DNA of 64,000 bases from Impatiens glandulifera (lineage: Eukaryota; Streptophyta; Magnoliopsida; Ericales; Balsaminaceae): positions 2,417,840-2,481,839 of the forward strand of contig NC_061863.1 of the NCBI RefSeq assembly GCF_907164915.1. Direction: 5' to 3'. The notes under the pieces are model-generated. The model ran no database searches and was not told the origin of the DNA. It saw only the letters and a program-made list of their open reading frames with translations. Of this stretch, positions 1-14,958 are shown one piece after another. Within the stretch, counting starts at the first letter, position 1, and each line of letters opens with the position of its first letter. The translations under genes and the position numbers were made by a program.

Positions 1-1560
1 GCTTAAGTTTGTGAAAATATCAACTTAACCCTATTGAAATAAATTTCTAAGTCACACTTTTACCTTCTTTATTGTCACTAGGACTATTCTCATTCATTTG
101 GATAACTACTTCATTAGACAACACATTCGTCTCCTCTTGCGCCAACGACTTCATTAGACAACACATTGCTTTGCGGCGCCTATCTTGAAATCGCCAGTAC
201 TCATATTCACAAAGTTATTGGATGCGGCGTCTAAGTATTTGTAGTCAATTTATTTTAGGGGTTTCATTTATTTCTTAAGGGGTACATAATTGATATTAGA
301 GGATTATGTACCCCTTTATCTCATATGGGGCCGTGTCATTTGGATCGAGGTCTCATTTCTCCTTAACGAGGTTTGATCCGGTGATTATTGGTTCATTTTC
401 TTATTGTTCTATTTTGTTAGGTGTGAATTTGTTTAACTCTTCTAATAGATTATATCATAGTTGATCCTTTTTAAGACAATCTCATATTTATACTTATGAG
501 TTTTCCTTCTTTACCATTCAATATGATGAGTTGGTCATCCAAGAGAGTCTCATTTTGCAACACAACCATTCTCTTCATTATCAGATTTAAGGGATTCAAT
601 GATAAGGTGTTGTGTATACAATTGTACAAATCATTGTGCTAAAGTTGTCACAATGTTGAAATGACTATTACTTCATATGAGATTCTCTAATTATGATAAA
701 TCAATATGGAGCTTGAATTCTTTTCTAGATGCTGAGTCAAAAGACTCCACGTTGGATTCTTTTCTAGATGTTGAATCCAAATTGATGTCAAACGAGAGGA
801 ATAAGATGATGGAAGATTCCAAGCCCAATTTAAAGTCTTGGTCCCCTTTGATTCTCCTCTGAAATTCTCTTCCAGCCAATTGAACCAGACTAAGGATGTA
901 AGCCACTGTCATGCACAATTCTTCTCCTACGAAGAAATCTCGATGACGGACTCAACTCATGACAAATGTTTTGAAGTAGTTATTATATATGGGATTTCAT
1001 GGAATTTGTGGGGACTGAGGACAAATTAATAGACTTCGTAATAGAGAAAAAGGGAATCAATTTCCTCTACAATATATATTTAACTACAATGGACTAAAGG
1101 GTGAAAACACAATGAATGAGATATTCGCATTCAGTGGATTTGAATATAGTTTCGAGGACCTTGAGATGTATCAATGAAGCCGCTTTGAGAGGAAATTTTG
1201 GACATTTCTAATGTTGTTTGTCGTTTTATTGTCTTAAATTATTTTGTCGTGACTTGTATTGAATTGATATGGTTGGATTTTTCTTTTTTTTCAAGAGCCA
1301 AATTCAAATGGCATAACACAACTTTTAGCTACAATATGATCATCCCTTAGAAAGATATGTCATTGTGATTCAAAATTGAATCTTGGTTCTCGGGTTTTTA
1401 GGGAATCAGGATATAAATATGAACTTTTCATATTGTTTTCATTTGTTGTGAAATACTTTTGTCTACACTTGCGCATTGAATATGTCTAGGATATGAACTA
1501 CTTTTGTCATAACTTGCGTTGAACAAGTCTACCCTATTCTCCAATAAATGTATATATTAA
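1..1560. other. Intergenic, no recognisable gene
   Basis: No open frame longer than about 75 codons and no recognised domain. It is less AT-rich than the next 13 kb, so it may be the decayed remains of an older element or gene. Two short direct duplications are visible: a 20-base block at about 109 and again at 148, and a block of about 25 bases at about 714 and again at 753. I cannot assign it to a family. Confidence 0.5.
276..318. repeat. Short hairpin (inverted repeat)
   Basis: Arms at 276-290 and 303-318 match over 14 bases (core GGGGTACATAAT against ATTATGTACCCC) around a loop of about 12 bases. It could be the end or centre of a decayed MITE. The arms are too short for a typical miRNA precursor. 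Confidence 0.5.
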
Positions 1561-4137
1561 AAGCAAATTAAGTTAAGAAATATTTGACATGGATAAGATT
1601 AAATTAGGAAGAAAAATATTCTAAGATAACATGGCTACTTACTTGAAGCATTTTGATAAGTTCATCCATTGAAGCCAAATTAGTTGTACACAAAGAAGTT
1701 CATCCCAATATTCATCAGATCCCTTTCCAACATGTTGTATGAAGCTCCATTTCTTTTTCCTGTAGATCCAAAAGAGATAACAAATAATTGTATTTCTTAA
1801 ACAAAATTATGAATTATGTATAGAAAAAATGAAATAGGACTTCCTAGAACCCTAGATACCTGGTTGGGGGCTAAGCAACTTAATTAGCTTTAGTTGAAAG
1901 TTGAAAGAGTTAGAATGAGAAAATGAGACTTGGAGAAAACTTTCAGTAGAAATGAAAATAGGTAAGAAATTGCTTCTAGTTAGAAAGGGTAAACTATTTA
2001 TTCAGTGACACATAAATATTTAATATTAAAAAAATAATTTTAAATATTTTTTTATTTAATATTAAAAAATTATAGTTATTTAATAACTTTCAACCATAAA
2101 AAGTAAAGAAAATTTAAATTGTGGATTCTATCAATCTTTTTAGATTTATTGTTTGTTTGGTTTGGTGATTATAATTAATTCATAATTCCACTTTTCAGTA
2201 TTTGCACTAATTATTTAAGTAAAACAATAAAATTAAGAAAAATAAATATGTCACATCATAGTGTCCATTAGAAACATGTTTTTTTTTTATTTCTAAATGT
2301 ACATTATAAATAAATTTAAGAAAACTTGTATTAATGATTATATTTCTTGTTTTAATTATTGTTACAAAAATGGGTTATTTAATTAAAACACGTCTAACGA
2401 TAATATTTTATATGGTTGTTATTATCTACTTGTTTTTTATTAATTAATTAGTGAAAAAGGGAATTTTATTTGTACACCAGAATTAGTTAATTCAAATTGA
2501 AAATCAAACTTAAAAAGAAATACTTAAATAATTTCCTATTCTATTCACATTGATACAACATTTTTAATGGTTGGATTCTTTTCAAATTATATTTGTGACT
2601 GGATTTCAGAGTATTTTTTTTTTTAAAAATAAAATAAAAAATCATATACATATTTAATTTAGTTAATGTTTCATAAAATAAAAATGCATTATACTCAATA
2701 TTTATGATAAATGGATTCAAGTAGTAACTAACTTAATTTTGAAGTTTTTAATTAATTCTTTTAAGTATATTAATAAAATTGATGAATATATATACATTAA
2801 TAACTACTTTATTTTTTTTATAAAGTTTCAATATTTAATTATTGCACAATAAGTATTAACTTATCCATGGAATTTTAAAAAAATATTTTCTTATTAAAAA
2901 AATGAATTTTCTACTAGGGTTATAGATTTTTTTTGGTTAATTTCTTTATGAATTTTATTTCTTTGGAATGATATTTTTGGACATAATTAATTTCATTAAA
3001 TATATATTAATAGAGTTTATTTTAGTAATTTAGGATTGATTGATTTCCTAATACATTTACTGACATTAATTATTAAAATACTTTTATATATTTTAAAATT
3101 TAATTTTATGAAAGTCAAATATAATATTTTGATATTTTAATTAATTTTTTAAATGATATCATAATTAGAAGGTTAATAATATGATTAAAATAATTTATGT
3201 TTTTAAACTTAAAAAAAAAAAATAAGTCACAATATCTAAATCCGAATTCAAAACCCAACCAAATCTCAAATTGGGCCAAATTGATTGTGTTTGAAATTGG
3301 GTAAAATTGGGTAGACCAATTGGAAGAAAATTAGACAAACAATATAATAATTTAAGGCCTTGAACTTGGGATGGTTTAAATAATATTGTTTTGATGTTAT
3401 AAATAATTAAATTATAATATGAAAATATTTTAAAAGTAATAATATATAATAAAAAAAATATATATATAATATTTTAATTAGTGGGCAAATATGTGGATAA
3501 ATAATAAATTGTTTAAAATATATTCAAAATTCTAAATGTTTAAAGAGACAACAAAAGCATAAGAGATTGAAAACCGACTTAATGAATCTATTTGTAATTG
3601 TCTTTTAAACTTTAGGTTCAATTTTGAGTAATTTTGAAAGAATATTTGTTTAAGAAATTAAATTTGAAAAAAAATAAAAATAAAAATAATAATTTAATTC
3701 ATAATTATATGCCATTTTAAATCATTGTCGACATGGTGTGTACATAAGTTGTAAAGTCACTGTAAATGGGGTCTACAAAAATAAAAAAATCCAATTAAAT
3801 TTATGAATTGAAAAGAATTAAAATCAAAATAAATTAGTAGAAAATGATTATAACAAAAATATTATTTATTTAAATTTAATGAGAACCACAAAAACACTAA
3901 GAAAGTTACTTCTTGGTTTATGGATTAGAATGTGACATGCCACACATGGGCATGACATGGTATCTTGTCCTAATAGACACGTAATTCTTTCATATTAATA
4001 TTATTATAATAATAATAATAATTATTATTATTATCTTCGAGAATATTAAATAGTTCTACACCAACATTTAAAAACACATTTGAATAACAAATTTTTTTTT
4101 TTTAGTTTGGACCAATAAAATATCAATAATTTGTTGA

Positions 4138-4340
4138 TACTATCTTTTTTTTAAGAGTAGTGATAGGTGGAGAGAATTTGAAAGAGAGAGTGAGGGAGGG
4201 AATGCCTACTCTCCGAATAATAAAAGGTGATAGAGGGAATATAGAGAAAATTTATTATTTTTTTCATCGAATCAGATTACGGCCAGTAATTCTCTCTTAA
4301 ATTTCTCTCCCAAATTTCTTATTCCAATCATTTTTTAAAC
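4138..4340. mobile_element. MITE-like element, family shared with 47742-47841
   Basis: A block of about 200 bp with purine-rich and pyrimidine-rich ends in opposite orientation. The 15-base flank AATTTGTTGATACTA is present on both sides (about 4123 and 4341), which may be a target duplication or older direct repeats. Its reverse complement shares several motifs with 47742-47841: AATGATTG, AGAGAATTACT and AATAATAAATTTTCTCT. Two related copies in one window support a mobile family. The superfamily is not clear. Confidence 0.45.
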
Positions 4341-7300
4341 AATTTGTTGATACTAATTTGTTAACTAGTCTTTATTTTATAAAAAAAATAATATAAATAA
4401 AGTATTTTAATTTTTTTAAGAATTTTTATTTAAATTAGATAAGCTTTAATATGAGTGGAGATGACAATTTAAAAGCGTTCTCAATCAATTTAATCAATCA
4501 GATTTCCTGTTTGATCGAAGATTGGAATCGCGATAGGTTTATGCCTTGTCTCTGATTATTGTCTTCAATCATTTTTTTTTTTATGTAAAATAATTTTCAA
4601 ATATATGTATTAATCTATTTTATAAAAGAAAATTTTTATATATATATATGGAAGAGAGATAAAAAGAAATCAATATACCTGTATATAATAATTATAACTA
4701 GTTTTAGCCTATCATTATCATATAGATAATAAATTATAGGTAATTATTATTCTTTTTAATTAAAATTTCTTTATAAAAATATATCTTTTCATTTTGTAAC
4801 AAATAATATTTTGACATTTTTATAAAATTTTAAAAATATCATATATATATTTTTTTGTCCCGCGAGGAATCCATGTCTCCGATTGAGGCAGGAATAATAT
4901 ATATAAAAAAATATACCTGCTGTTAGGAATTGGAGCGGGGATATGCTTGGTGTTCGAGGAATCGGGGCGGGATGGAATTTGCACTTCTTGTCTTTGAACT
5001 TGTTTTCGAACTGTCTCATTATCAACTATGAATATAATTTTTAACACATTAAAGTAGTCGAATGAAACGAGTGATTTTTAAGAGATCAAAGTTCACAAGT
5101 TCAATTATCACTTCAAACGATTTAAACTGAATTGGAGAAGGTTCTAACTTTTTACCTTAAAATATATATATTATCATTTTACAATCCTATTAAAATTAGA
5201 CCTGTATTTTTAGTCTTTATTATTTATTGTAGTTTGAAAGTGTTTTTTTTATAAAATAAAAAATAAGTTCAATTTTAATTGAACACTAAAAAAAAAAATC
5301 ATCTATATGTCAACTATTTGTAATTACTGGAACATGAAATTATTTTCCAATAAGGTCAAATGATTTAATATAAAATACATGATAATACTAATTAGCTAGT
5401 CCTCTATTCAGAATTTTTTTTTTTTACATGAATTAATAATTATATCCAATCAATTTAAGGTGATTGCTTAATGTTTGAGTATATATATATTGTATTAGAA
5501 AACAATTTGGGTCATATGCAATGTTATTACAATTAATTTGAAAAAATATTAATATAAATAATATAGATTTTATTTCATCATAATTTATAATATCATATAA
5601 ATATTGTAGCTCAAATAAATATATATTGCAAAAGGTCAATGTTTAGTATGGAAAGTTCTATATATGATAATAAAATGAGAATAATATTTACAAAATTACA
5701 AATGTGATAAAAGTGAAACCTAAATAGAATATGCAAACCTAAGAGGTCTAGAATATCTAATTAACAAGAAAGCTCATAATGAATATTTTAATGGAAAAAA
5801 ACTTCACATTCTAATAAACATGTTTTTATTTAATTTCAATATTCAAAAATAATTATATATAAGTTATTATCGTAATAAAAATGAAACTAATATATTAAAA
5901 TATAGAGTTTAATGGCTTGATTCATTTAGTATATTTATAATAAGTATGAAATATAATTATGTAAATATTTACTTTTTGGAGAAATCATAGAGAAACAAGA
6001 TGTAGTGTAACTGATTCGTTGAAAAAAATAAAAATAAAAAATTTATATATTTCTTTTTCTCTTCTCCCACATTTCTATTTTTCGTCACGTTGAATTTTAA
6101 TGATTATAAGTGAAAGATCACACTTTGAGAATAACTTATTTTTAATTTTATTTTATATTTTACGGGGATTTCTGACCTAAAATATATATGCAAATGCATA
6201 AGTGCATCATTTTAAAACCGACCCATTAAATAGTAAATGTGTATATCAAAGTTCAACCCATATAGCTTACCAATTAAGTATATTTAATAGTAAAGACTTG
6301 TTCATTTTCAGTAATACACAAAGACATTCAATAGTGCTGAGGTCGAAAAATCTAATATAACAATTTAAAAAGACCGCTCATTCAGATTCGGAACTAGAAT
6401 ATTCAAGATAAATAAATATTCGAAAACATTGAGAAGTCTTCATCATTAAATGCTCATATCACTTCATATTTCATTATGATTCATTGAATACATCATAATA
6501 AAAATAAAAATAAAATAAAAATCTAAAAATGGTTCACCAAATAATAATGGGATCACCGTCTATTTTTTCAACCAAAATTTTCTTACATAATCAACCTCCT
6601 AAGAATCTTGAATAGTCTAGCTCACATAATCACCAATAATGCATTCACTTTGGTGAAGATAATTAAAAATTAAAATTATTGACTTTTTTTATAGTTTAAA
6701 TCAATCAGAAACAAAAAAATAAAAATAAAAAATAAAGTAAAAGAATTTTGGATAAAACTCAATAATGACTCAATGTCAATAATGCATAAAAACTGGATAA
6801 GTTAAGGTAGAAAACAAAATGGCATATCTACCGTTAGTTGTCTCCTCTGAAGATGAAAGGCTAATTAGTCTATTCAATACATCCTACACATATCCATCCA
6901 GATGTCACCCATTTAATAATTGACATTAATAGAGTCTCTAACAGATATTAAAATATTTGTGCCCATATTTCATCCTCACAAAAACTAATGGTCATTCACT
7001 ATTTGCAATTTTTGTGGTAACAGAAATTGGCATTTTGTTTGAATTCAAAATCTCACCTCTATTGTTGAAGTTATGGATTAGGGTTTACTCTACGTGCAAG
7101 CAATGAACAAGTTAGGATTTAAAATCTACACGGGTTAAAAATCATAAATATCTCCAAGCTAAAATGATAATAATATAAAAAAGTAAGCCCTTAATTATAT
7201 ATAAATAACATTTTAGGTCACTTGGGCTACAATCCAGATAGCCCATAATTAGATCCACCATTAAGGCGTAACATTAAAATTAGTTATTAAAAACATGGTC

Positions 7301-10300
7301 ATAATTATTAAGTGCGAGTCCTTACTTACTTTGCATTGCGGTTTGAAATTATATTTAATATTTATTGAATAACAAATTGTTAAAAACATTAACGCAATTG
7401 ATTGCATAACTAAGCTGATGAATATTTATTGAAGGTGGATGCGTCAAGGAAATAAATTCTCCATAAAAGAATGATTTTTACATGCAGACTTAGTTAACTA
7501 GTGTACATTTGTATCATCCATGAAGGACCCATAACAAATTTCATTGGTTTAACTATTAAAGTACACTAGTGACTATAAAAGCACCTTGAAATATATACCA
7601 TAATAAAATGCTATCTCTAAAGGAGATATTATTTCACTTCACTTTTTTGATGTCACCAATTTGGTTTCCTTCATGATCATGTTATGGAGGTATTAGAAAT
7701 AGAGGCCCCTCCACTTGTACAAGATATGATTTTGTTTTTTTCTTTCAAAATCAAGTGAAATTCTAGGTATGAAAGACAGAGCCATTATTAGGCCACTAAG
7801 CATTCCAAATTTGTAACATTTGTTTCATTTGAATCAATGAACTAACGTAATATACATTTGAGTGAAGGTTGATAATAGGTTATTTTTCACACTTTTTTTA
7901 TCGATAATTTGATCCTTTCCTTTTTTTTGAAAGATTATACTTTTTTTAGTTAAATCATTGCCCCGTGAAGATTGTAAATATCGTGGGTCAGATCGTAAAT
8001 ATCGTGGGTCAAATTTTCACAAGTTAAAAAAAAATTAAATAAAGAAAAAATAACTTAATAACATATCAAACTAGTTGACCCTTGAAAGGAAGTAAAAAAT
8101 TGATTATAATTCCTAGTAATTAATTATCAACTAAATCACTCACTTATATCAATTGTGGTCACCATCTTTGACTAATATTTACACTATCATTTGTTTATTT
8201 AAATTACCAATTATATAATATCTCTTAATTATGGACAAGTTGAAATTATATATATTATTTATATGTCCACTTAGCTATGGAAATAAGATCTTAGTGGTGG
8301 CCCTCTAGGAAAGAGTTCAAAGTATACAACATAGTAGTGGTAATGCATTTGTTCTTATACAAATTATTAATTATAAATAATAGCATACCATTAATTTAAT
8401 ATAAATTTACATTAATTATTTAGAGTTGCCTTGTGCTTTATTAAACTTATTTAAAATAATTAGTTCTCCCAAAAATTATTTGAAATTCATATTAACTATA
8501 CACATAGTAGGTGCCTTTCATTTTTAATCATCTTACCTGCATAATAATTATATAACTTTTTGGAAGGGTATATTAAATTTAATTTTTGAAAGAAAAAAAC
8601 TTAATATTTTGCTTTAAATTGCATATTTTTTGTTACTATGCTTACACAGATTTAACAAGTATATATTCAAATTACGAATAATTTAATATAATTTGTTTTT
8701 ATTTTTATGAAAAATAATAATTGTTTTTTAAATGGAAGATACTAGATAAAATAATAGTCTTATAAATACAATATTTGTATTTTTAGTATAATATATATAT
8801 ATATATATATAGAATGGAAATAATGAATTATTCCACCACCATACAAATGAAATATCTCCGCTTCAAGAAATCTGCATTTGTTTATATTAGGCTTCTAATC
8901 TTTGATTTTTCGATAATTTCAAAGATTATTTCCAAGTTAATTATGTATTATTTTTAAATGTTAGTAATGATAATACATATTAATACTTTTAAAGGTGAAA
9001 CAAATATATATATATATATAGGTTATAAATGAAAAGAGACAATTTCACTTAATTTGACCTAACATTATGTACTTCATTATTAGAAAATTATTTTTCATCA
9101 CAAAATATTAAATAGTTTATAATTAAAAATAACTCCCCAATTAATTAATTAAATATGGGAAATACAATGAATCTTTTTTTTTTTATCTATTTTAAACTAA
9201 ATAGGATAACATATTTTTCATTTGACTAGAAGGTACATGTCACATGTGTCCTCAACTATTAAATAATTTATTTTTTTTAAAAAAAGAAATTTAATAGTTA
9301 TTATGGTTTTGGTTTGACCTTTTCTTTAATAATGCAAGTGATGGTGTTTAGCATTATTTTTTTGATGAAATCATAGTTGGTCCCTCAAACTTATCTTCAA
9401 TTTCTATTTGTATCCTCAAGTACTCCAGCTTATTCAAAATTAAATTCTTAAAACTTATTTAATTCAATCAAACATATTTGCTGCCACTTAAACAAATATC
9501 TCTAATAAGCTAAAAAAAAGGACCCATGTTTTACACCATATTTTATTACTAAAGATAACCAACCTTGTCACGATTATTAATAAAAAATTTAGTAAAATAC
9601 AACATAAAATTTTTAAATTCTTAACCAAAATTAGTTTTACTTTAATTGGAGTATTTGCAATTTTTTTTAGAACTTTTTTTGGGGTGCGATTAATTTTCGC
9701 ATGGTAGCACATCATCTGCAAACAGATTTAACCAATGTAATCAGACGTTTTGCCTGACATACTCGAATTTAGAACCTTAAGGAGACTAAGGACTTTTCTT
9801 TTTTTATACATAGCTATCTCTAGAACTCTTATTCATTAAGGATGTCATTTATAATTCAGCTCGAGTTTCTTCACTGATTCTACCTAGAATACTAATAATA
9901 TTTTTTAAGAGTTTTATTTTTATATTTTATTTATTATTTATATTTTAAAAGACTTGTAAATTTATTTTTTATAATAATATGAATTTCAATAAATTATAAT
10001 ATATTATATAAAACATCATTTTATATAATTTTATTATAAATGGATTTTATTTTGTGGTAGAGAATGTGATTTAAACGATGTCTTACGAAAATTTTATTAA
10101 AAATAATCTAAATAAAACAAAAACGGATAATAAATACACTCTGACTCTATCCGCTATGCTGACATTCCTACCCTAAATAACCATATTATTATTATATTAT
10201 TTGTTGACTATTGATGAGAATTAGACATATTATTATTGTTCTTAATTTGTAGATTTTATGGTGGAAGAAGCCTAGTTGAGAAAATTAGTTCAAATGCATC

Positions 10301-10699
10301 TAATTTAAGTTAGTTATTGATTCTTTGTACAGTTAATGGCACTTTTAGATCCATAAATTAAGGATTGTTGTTTTCTTAAAAAGATGAAATTTATTTCTCT
10401 AATTTTTGTGAAATTAAAACAATTTATACAATTTCGATAAAACAATAATTCAATCAAATTATAAATTAGTAGTCATACATTATAATACAATCAATTAGTT
10501 ATCCATCATCAATTAAAAAAATATAAGGGTTATTCTGGTTAAATTCAATCATAATCAAACATGATTTCATCTATCCTCTTATTAATTTTATTACTTAATT
10601 TATTAATTAAAATACTAAAATATTTTATATTTTAAAAAATATTTATCATTATATATATATTTTAAGACATTTAAAAAAATATATTTTAAGAACCCATTA

Positions 10700-10700
<1 letters not shown>

Positions 10701-10733
<33 letters not shown>

Positions 10734-10744
10734 TATATATATAA
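10701..10744. repeat. TA dinucleotide microsatellite
   Basis: Nearly pure run of TA repeats, interrupted once by AGA. Confidence 0.85.
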
Positions 10745-12288
10745 ATCCAAATTTAAATAATCTCTTAATGAAAAGTTCTAACCATTTAAAATAACATCAA
10801 ATAAAAAAGAAAAAATATTAATTTTTGACATAAAAAATTCAAAATCTAAATTTATTCTACAAATCATTTTAATGTTAGAGAAGATAATTTTTATTTGTAT
10901 TTGATATAAAATGTGTAATTGAATTAGTTGAAGTTTTTTTAATGAAAAATAGATGAATGAAGTGATATTTATTAAATAATTTTTTTTGCCTCAATATTTA
11001 TCCTATCTTAATTTGAGATAATTGTTTTAGCTTTTTCATATATAATTATAATTATAAGTATTTTAAAATGAGACATAACAATAAAACTAATATCATTTCT
11101 AAAATTAGGGGAAAATCTTGAAAAAGAAAACAAAGATCTCCTCCAAACAAGGAATCGCAGTACTAATTTTTTACATAAAAATAATTATTTGAAAAAAATG
11201 AAGATTGTTTCCAAAATATAAGAAGACAATGCTTTAGTTGTTGGAATTATTTTTTCTTATCATGATGAGCTGTTCGAATTAGATTAGTTGTAAATTAAGT
11301 AATTGACAGATGCATTTGCTGGCACCATTTTATTAGTCTTTCATTGATACAATTAAAGAATGAAAATATAATAAATCAACAAAAAAAACTATGATAGGAT
11401 GTCCATCTTTATCATGACAACAACCTTAATGTGTTATACTATATACTTTGATACTTAAATAAATGTCATCTAAGCTCCAATCATTCTATAACGCACCATC
11501 ACTTATTCATATTTGCTCATTATTTTATATAAGATAGTTTGAAATCTATTGACGTAACTTTGAGTTTTATTGCTATGAACTTCATTACTGTTGCGTTCTA
11601 TAAATATAGTAGCCTTTGAAACCGTAGTAAAATACTCAACAACAAAGGAACGACGGTCTAATGAGCATTTATGTGAGTCGATCATTTTTCAATATCTAAT
11701 TTCCGTTTTTAATTTCTTATGTAGTGGAAAGACGTTACAATCTTTTCATTTTAAACGTTTTAAAATAGAGAGGAGTGGTCGTGCATATTTTTAAATGTTA
11801 TGTAAATTCCTAACATTAAAAAAATAGTTTGAAAAAACAATAAAGATAAGTAAAGTCAAATCAATAAAAGTTGTGACAAAAAAATTTATTGAATTCTTAT
11901 ATTCAAAATCAATTATTCAAGAGCTAAGTGAAGCCAATGAATATTTTTTAATCAATGAACACCATAATTAAGTTAAAAGAGGGTCATTAGTCATGATTTC
12001 AAAGATCATATTAATTAGCTTCAAAGAAAAAAATACACTTCCTGACTAACTTTAAAAATTAACAAAATAGTTAAACATATTTTTTGAATAATATTATATT
12101 TTATTATTTTTAATTTATAATGTTAGGTATACAATCATATTTTAAACTAATTAATATATTCATTTTATATTTTATTCTTATTTAAACGATTTATATATTA
12201 TGAAAAAAAAATCAGAGTACTAATTAAATATTACAAAATTAAAAATTATATATTTTTGTATTGATATTTTAAAAACTATTAATTATTC

Positions 12289-12381
12289 AAATATATATAT
12301 ATATATATATATAAATTCATAAAATATAATAATACTAGTAATATATATATATATATATATATATATATCTATATATATATA
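12289..12381. repeat. Two neighbouring TA dinucleotide tracts
   Basis: Two long TA runs separated by about 25 bases of AT-rich sequence. The second is interrupted by a single C. Confidence 0.85.
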
Positions 12382-14958
12382 TTCAAATATCAAATAAAAA
12401 TAATTAATCGCACTATATTTTTATTATTTGATAAATATTTATTATTTTATATAATGTTATTGTAGGGTATATTTTTTATATAAATATTATGCTATTATTG
12501 TTAATTAAAAATAATAATAAAGTTATTGTTTATTAAATAAAAGGTTAAAATAATAAAATTTGACAAAAATAATTTAAAAACTTGAAAAATAAAATATTTA
12601 AATTTTAAAAATATACATTCAACTATCTAGTTGTATTAAATTTTATATTTATTTAACAATAAAAGAAACAAAATATAACACTATATACTTGAAAGAGCAA
12701 ATGATAAAATCGTGTCAAATTCAAAAGGAAAATATCAATTACTTCTTTATAATAAGTGTTAGATATATATTTGTGTACAAATCATTACTATATCTGGATA
12801 AATCAGATAGTAAATGTGTATATTAAAATTAAGTTCAAACTTAGTAGTAGCTTACTTATTATGTATATCTAATACCAATCTCAAAGTTTGGGGTGTCCAA
12901 AATAAGACAAAAATGTTTTAATTTATTATATTTATGTTAAATTAAAATATATAATAATTGTGTCTAGTTAAATGTTAGAATAATAAAGTTATTATTATTA
13001 TTTTTTTTAACCTATATATACATCTAAGTCAAAAGGTAAAGTAACACTTAAGGGTTGTTTAGCTTCTCTTAGAAGATCTAATCTCACATCTTCAATACAA
13101 AGTAATATATGGACTTATTTATGTACACCTCCCAATTCATTATTATTTCAATAATTTGATATGATTTATATATGAATATTTTTCACCTAATTAGGCTGTA
13201 AAAAATTAACATCATGCACTTAATTAGCTGATGATTTTTGGTTGCAAGCATATAAAATTTCATTTTTATAAACAATTTGAACAATTTTTTTATCACAAAT
13301 AATAGAGTCAATGCTAGTGACATTTGATACATAAGAATTAGATCAAAGAGTTGACTTAATATATAAGTAGCAACCTTCCTCCTATTGATAAGATATCTAT
13401 CTTACCAAGATCTAACCTTTAATTTTCATTATGTCAATAGTGAGTTTGATCTGATAGTCTTCTCCATATGAGTTAGCAATAGAAAACTCATTGTTTACAT
13501 TAACAAATAAGAAAAAGATAATGTATAATAATTTTTCTACTCTTAGCTACTATACTATTAAAATAGTCCATTAAATTAATAATTAATCGTTAAAGATATT
13601 AGTTTCAATGTCATCCATATATATCATCCATAGGACCATAGGATATATAAAAAATGATGGAGAGAAAAATGAATTATATTTATTTATATTGTGAAATTTT
13701 AATTTCACTCTACTAATTCAATTACTGCAAGACTGAATTTTAAGAAAATAAATATCAAGTGTTCAATTTTCATTTTAACGCATTTAATGAGGGTGCGAGT
13801 CATTGTTGTTGGGGATAAAATCGATTTTATTTTTAAACAAGAGTTTATTCTATAGAAAAAACTAACACAATTTATTTAAATTTAAAAATATTTTTTTAGT
13901 GAGAATTCAAATTTAAAAATATAATATCTAAACATAATATTTTTGGAATTTAAAATATTTATTCATACTACAAATACAATATATATATCTTGAAAGTCTT
14001 TTTTAAATAACACCTACAAATTTCTTAAGAGATTCTATATTTATAATCTTCACTTTAATTTAGTCATTTTTTTTATTAAAATTGAATTTTAAACATTTGA
14101 TATCTTTTCAAACAATATTATTTTAACTTTTTTTTACAATTATTATATAGGTTACATGATAAGTCATATAAAAATAATTAACCTAAAATATAAAAAATTA
14201 TAAGTTCAATTCTAATTAGAAACACTTTGAATATATATATATACCTCTAAATTTTAATCAAGCAATAAGTTACTAATCACAAAAATATCTCAATAAATAT
14301 GGTCCAACCAACCAAGAAATATTTGAAATATGATCTTAAGCAAATCAATGTGGGTCCATTTGATTAAAGGTAAATAATACATGTTGATGTTTTTTATTCT
14401 CTTGTTGTTTGTTTTGTCCTTATCTTTTATGACATGTTTGAACTGAAGAAGTAGTATAGAAAATTAATTAATGTTTATTTGGTCTGATAATCTGAATTTT
14501 TCTCATCTCTATCTCTTATTCATTTGTCACGTTCTTTTTAAAACCGATTTAATAACAATTTAATTTCAGGGTAATGCCTTACTGTCTTGTTGTCCATATT
14601 TTAAGGAATAAATATGCCCAATTGGTCAATAGATCATCAATACCCAGTATTGCAGAGCTGGAGATCTTATCAGTTATATATTTTATATATACATATATAG
14701 AGGGAAATTTCAAGTTAAAATAAATGTTGGGTTTGTTAAAATTAATTCTAACATTTTGGTATATATTAATTATTAATAAAAAAAATATAAATTAAATTAA
14801 AGTAATTTATTAAAGTATAAAAATTATTTTCTTATTTAGACATATATAAAAGAATATATCTGTGTAGCATATAATATTTAAATGATGTGCAGCGAATACT
14901 AAATGAGTATATTAAGATTATATCTCAACTTATATTGATAATTTACTCATTATATTAA

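Larger units (their letters stand above)
1560..14950. other. AT-rich intergenic region
   Basis: About 13 kb of very AT-rich sequence with no coding gene I can support. Long A/T runs and TA dinucleotide tracts recur (about 8789-8812, 10703-10744, 12289-12381). The minus strand of 1655-1770 has an exon-like stretch with plausible splice signals but a frame break. A small MITE lies near 4140-4340. Everything else is unassigned. Confidence 0.5.
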
